From Neckera pumila (lineage: Eukaryota > Streptophyta > Bryopsida > Hypnales > Neckeraceae), in NCBI GenBank assembly GCA_963969595.1, contig OZ018415.1:7502001-7566000 (forward strand): a DNA stretch of 64,000 nt, read 5' to 3'. The stretch's first letter is position 1. Each line of letters opens with the position of its first letter. Positions 61,878 through 64,000 of this stretch are shown here, piece by piece. A model generated the notes under the pieces. It was not told where the DNA came from. It made no database searches and worked only from the letters and a program-made list of their open reading frames with translations. A program made the position numbers and the translations under genes.

Positions 61878-62530
61878 GTTAGTCCGGCTTACCTGCATGC
61901 AAGATGATATAACCGGCCCCAGGTGAACCTCTGACTTCCGAGTCCAGACCCACTCAAATTTTGGAAAACCTTAAGGCCCTTATGCTAAAGTTCACCGAAT
62001 ATTCTAAGTCTTCTAAAACAAAACTCTGAAAATTTTAAATCGGATTATCGAAAGGGAATTCATTGCAAAAAGAGATGATTTCGTATGAGGTCTTACAAAT
62101 CTAACCCCAACATATGGTAAGGTAGAAGCACCAGAAGTCAATCATTTAAGGAATTTTGGAGCAGGTTGTGTGCAGTATGAGGTGTTGGAAATTTTTCTTA
62201 TGTAGGAAGATAGGAAATATAAAGATGGCAAAATTTTCAGAATTTAATTCCCAAAATTGAAATTACAATGAATTTTGGGAGCCAAAAAATGCATTTCACT
62301 AGTAAACAATGTCTAGAGTCTTCCACTTCCAATCGTCGAGGATGCTCACTACTTCAAGACATGTGTCCTAATCATATTAGTCCCAACCTTGAAAAGAACA
62401 TAAAAACACATTCCAAGCCTGATTTCCAACCTAAGGTTGGAAACAGCACACCCTACAGGTTGGGTATTGGGTGTGGTCGACAACTCGTGCTTCTACCTTA
62501 TTGTCCGCGGCTTCCTTCTTGGGTTAGGGG
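61878..62530. other. Gene-free region
   Basis: An open frame at 62268-62534 has no recognisable content and runs into the MITE end. Otherwise nothing was seen. Confidence 0.45.
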
Positions 62531-62761
62531 TTAACCCTGAAGCGCTCCGATGTCCATATTGTGGATGATGAACAGAGCACTTCAAAGCACTGGTTAGTCC
62601 AGCTAACTTCTCATTCATCCAATGTAATACTTGAAGCTAGTAAAGACAACCATCCTTAATGACCAAATTCATGAAATTCCAGTAAATGATGTTTCTGTGC
62701 AAAGACACATGAGCAAAAATGTGCAAAATTTCAGAAAAGAATTGAGGCATTTAGGGGTTAA
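62531..62761. mobile_element. piggyBac-type MITE, 231 bp
   Basis: The left end is TTAA-CCCTGAAGCGCTCC and the right end GAGGCATTTAGGGG-TTAA. The right end matches that of the 6735-7379 element (GGCATTTAGGG), so it may belong to that subfamily. It has no coding frame. Confidence 0.68.
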
Positions 62762-62829
62762 TAGATGAATCCATGTAGCTCATTGGTATGGTATGGTTTT
62801 TGAAGTTTAAATTGCACTCTATGTTCAAG

Positions 62830-63250
62830 CGGCCGTGTCAGGATTTCAACTTGATTTGAGCAGCAGAGACTGTACGGATAACGGGAGGTCACCACGCACC
62901 ACTCACCAGCCCTTGTCGAACTCCGCTTTCCTTTTGGCTTGGCAGGAGGGTGGAATTTGTCAGTGCTACTAAGCTTAACGTATTCGTAACGGAAGGTCGG
63001 AGCTGGACAAGAGACAACTGAAGTCTGCAGTGAAGGGAGTGATGGTGAGCTTCATGCAGATGCAAAAAGTCTGCGAAAGTGAGGACGCCACTGTAGCTAA
63101 CTTAAGTTCCTTCCTCTCATGCAAGTCCACCTGCTGAGAGACTGCTGCTGGTACAGAAAGAAGGGAATTTTTTTAAGACTAAAGGAAGCTTGGATGGATG
63201 GCAGAGAATCCCTTAAAGGCCGCCGAACTTTGTCCAACGAATGACAGAGA
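62830..63250 (+). other. GC-rich island, possible exon remnant
   Basis: GC is clearly higher than around it. A plus-strand frame near 63030-63135 reads MVSFMQMQKVCESEDATVAN before a stop. It could be the 5' part of a gene or a decayed exon. No family was recognised. Confidence 0.2.
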
Positions 63251-63339
63251 ATCAGTCCTTATTCACCTTCAGCATTTGTTTTTTGTGAAAAGGGGAGGTC
63301 TTGTGTAGTAGTTAGATTTCCAATGAATGTTTTTGCATT

Positions 63340-64000
63340 TTTGTTTAAGTCGATGATTTCAATACGGTATCAAAGGGGATGATTTCCACGGTCACCAACT
63401 TGTCATTTAAGGGTTAGTTTACTTACTCTTGAATCTATTTTGTAAGCTTATGTCAAACCAATATTAATGTGCTTTCTACTATTACCACCATATACGGAGT
63501 AATAAAACAAAAATAAACTTAATTTTCAAATTTTTTTAATACATGAAAACTTTAAAAAACATAACTTCCACATTGTAGGTCCAAATATCATGAAACAAAG
63601 TCCGTGCACCTTTCCCTAAAGTGAACTTTTCAATGGTACTATGAACGCGGTCAAGGGACTAACAATTTCTTAGATTTAAGTGTTTCAAACAAACAAACAA
63701 ACAAACAATCTAATTTTCGTGCTTCCACAGCCAAAATAAAAATAAAAAATTACTTTCAAATTTTTTAATTCATTAAAAATTTGAAATTCAAAAACTTTCA
63801 CATTGTAGTATGAGAAGGTGAGTTTTTTGTACAAACAGAAAGCTCTATGCACAAAAGAGTACTAGGGTTTTGTTTTGTGGCATTTAGACATGTGATGTGA
63901 AAGTTATATTTTTTCTAAAATAAAAGATAATTTCATTCCATGTTTTTAGTTTAAAAAAATCCATAACTTTCACACAGTAGTCCAAACGCCACAAACTTGG
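63340..64000. repeat. Dispersed AT-rich repeat, partly inverted
   Basis: The phrase ACATTGTAGGTCCAAATATC near 63570 and CACAGTAGTCCAAACGCCAC near 63973 match the block near 32635-32660 and 33500. The stretch 63830-63920 is the same family in inverted orientation. (CAAA)n-type simple repeat at 63687-63708. The copy runs off the window end. Confidence 0.5.

Noticed and set aside
62268..62534. 88-residue ORF as a gene
   Set aside because: Low-information sequence that ends inside a MITE terminus; no start context, splice sites or domain.

Overview
The window looks like nuclear DNA of a land plant. It has long AT-rich stretches without genes, a few higher-GC genes with GT-AG introns, F-box/kelch-type genes, a Bet v 1-like gene, an IST1 fragment, and Stowaway-, CACTA- and piggyBac-type elements. 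The F-box architecture, the two-domain Bet v 1 protein and the piggyBac-like transposase lean me towards a non-seed plant (bryophyte, lycophyte or fern). The Stowaway and CACTA ends are also common in flowering plants, so this is a weak inference. Gene models and splice sites were read by eye.

Layout. 1-8.6 kb: a broken piggyBac-like transposase (about 1899-3592) amid stacked AT-rich repeats whose ends read TTAA-CCCCTAAAG ... CTTTAGGGG-TTAA. 8.6-12.5 kb: mostly empty, with a pogo-like scrap and a GC-rich, possible first exon near 10.4-10.6 kb. 12.6-15.9 kb: a three-exon gene joining an unrecognised N-terminal region, glycine-rich and 44-residue repeats, and an F-box-associated/kelch-like C-terminus. 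16-19.6 kb: no convincing gene. 19.66-21.06 kb (minus strand): an intact single-exon F-box/kelch gene whose 5' region is duplicated upstream at a 299 bp step. 22.3-34 kb: AT-rich, only repeats.

34.1-49.6 kb is a large inverted repeat. Positions x and 83722-x pair. No indel and no difference was found where checked over 34106-39749 versus 43973-49616, and three transitions occur in the next 110 bp. Each arm carries the same 299-residue two-domain Bet v 1-like gene, with the 5' ends pointing to the centre. Beyond both ends of the near-identical tract the arms still match, but with clear divergence. This is what gene conversion inside an older inverted duplication would leave; an assembly artefact must be excluded. 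The loop holds about 210 bp repeats, a Stowaway MITE that lies only on the left side, and another MITE-like palindrome.

49.8-64 kb: a small membrane-protein-like ORF, a decayed IST1 (ESCRT/Vps4 regulator) fragment, a CACTA-type MITE, a 136 bp TA tract, more TTAA-ended MITEs, and at 57.4-59.6 kb a striking cluster of about 30 copies of a short palindromic motif close to GACAATTTGTC, which no gene or element that I recognise explains.

The genes show no common pathway. The F-box proteins would act in ubiquitin ligase complexes, the Bet v 1-like proteins would bind small hydrophobic ligands, and the rest is mobile-element history.
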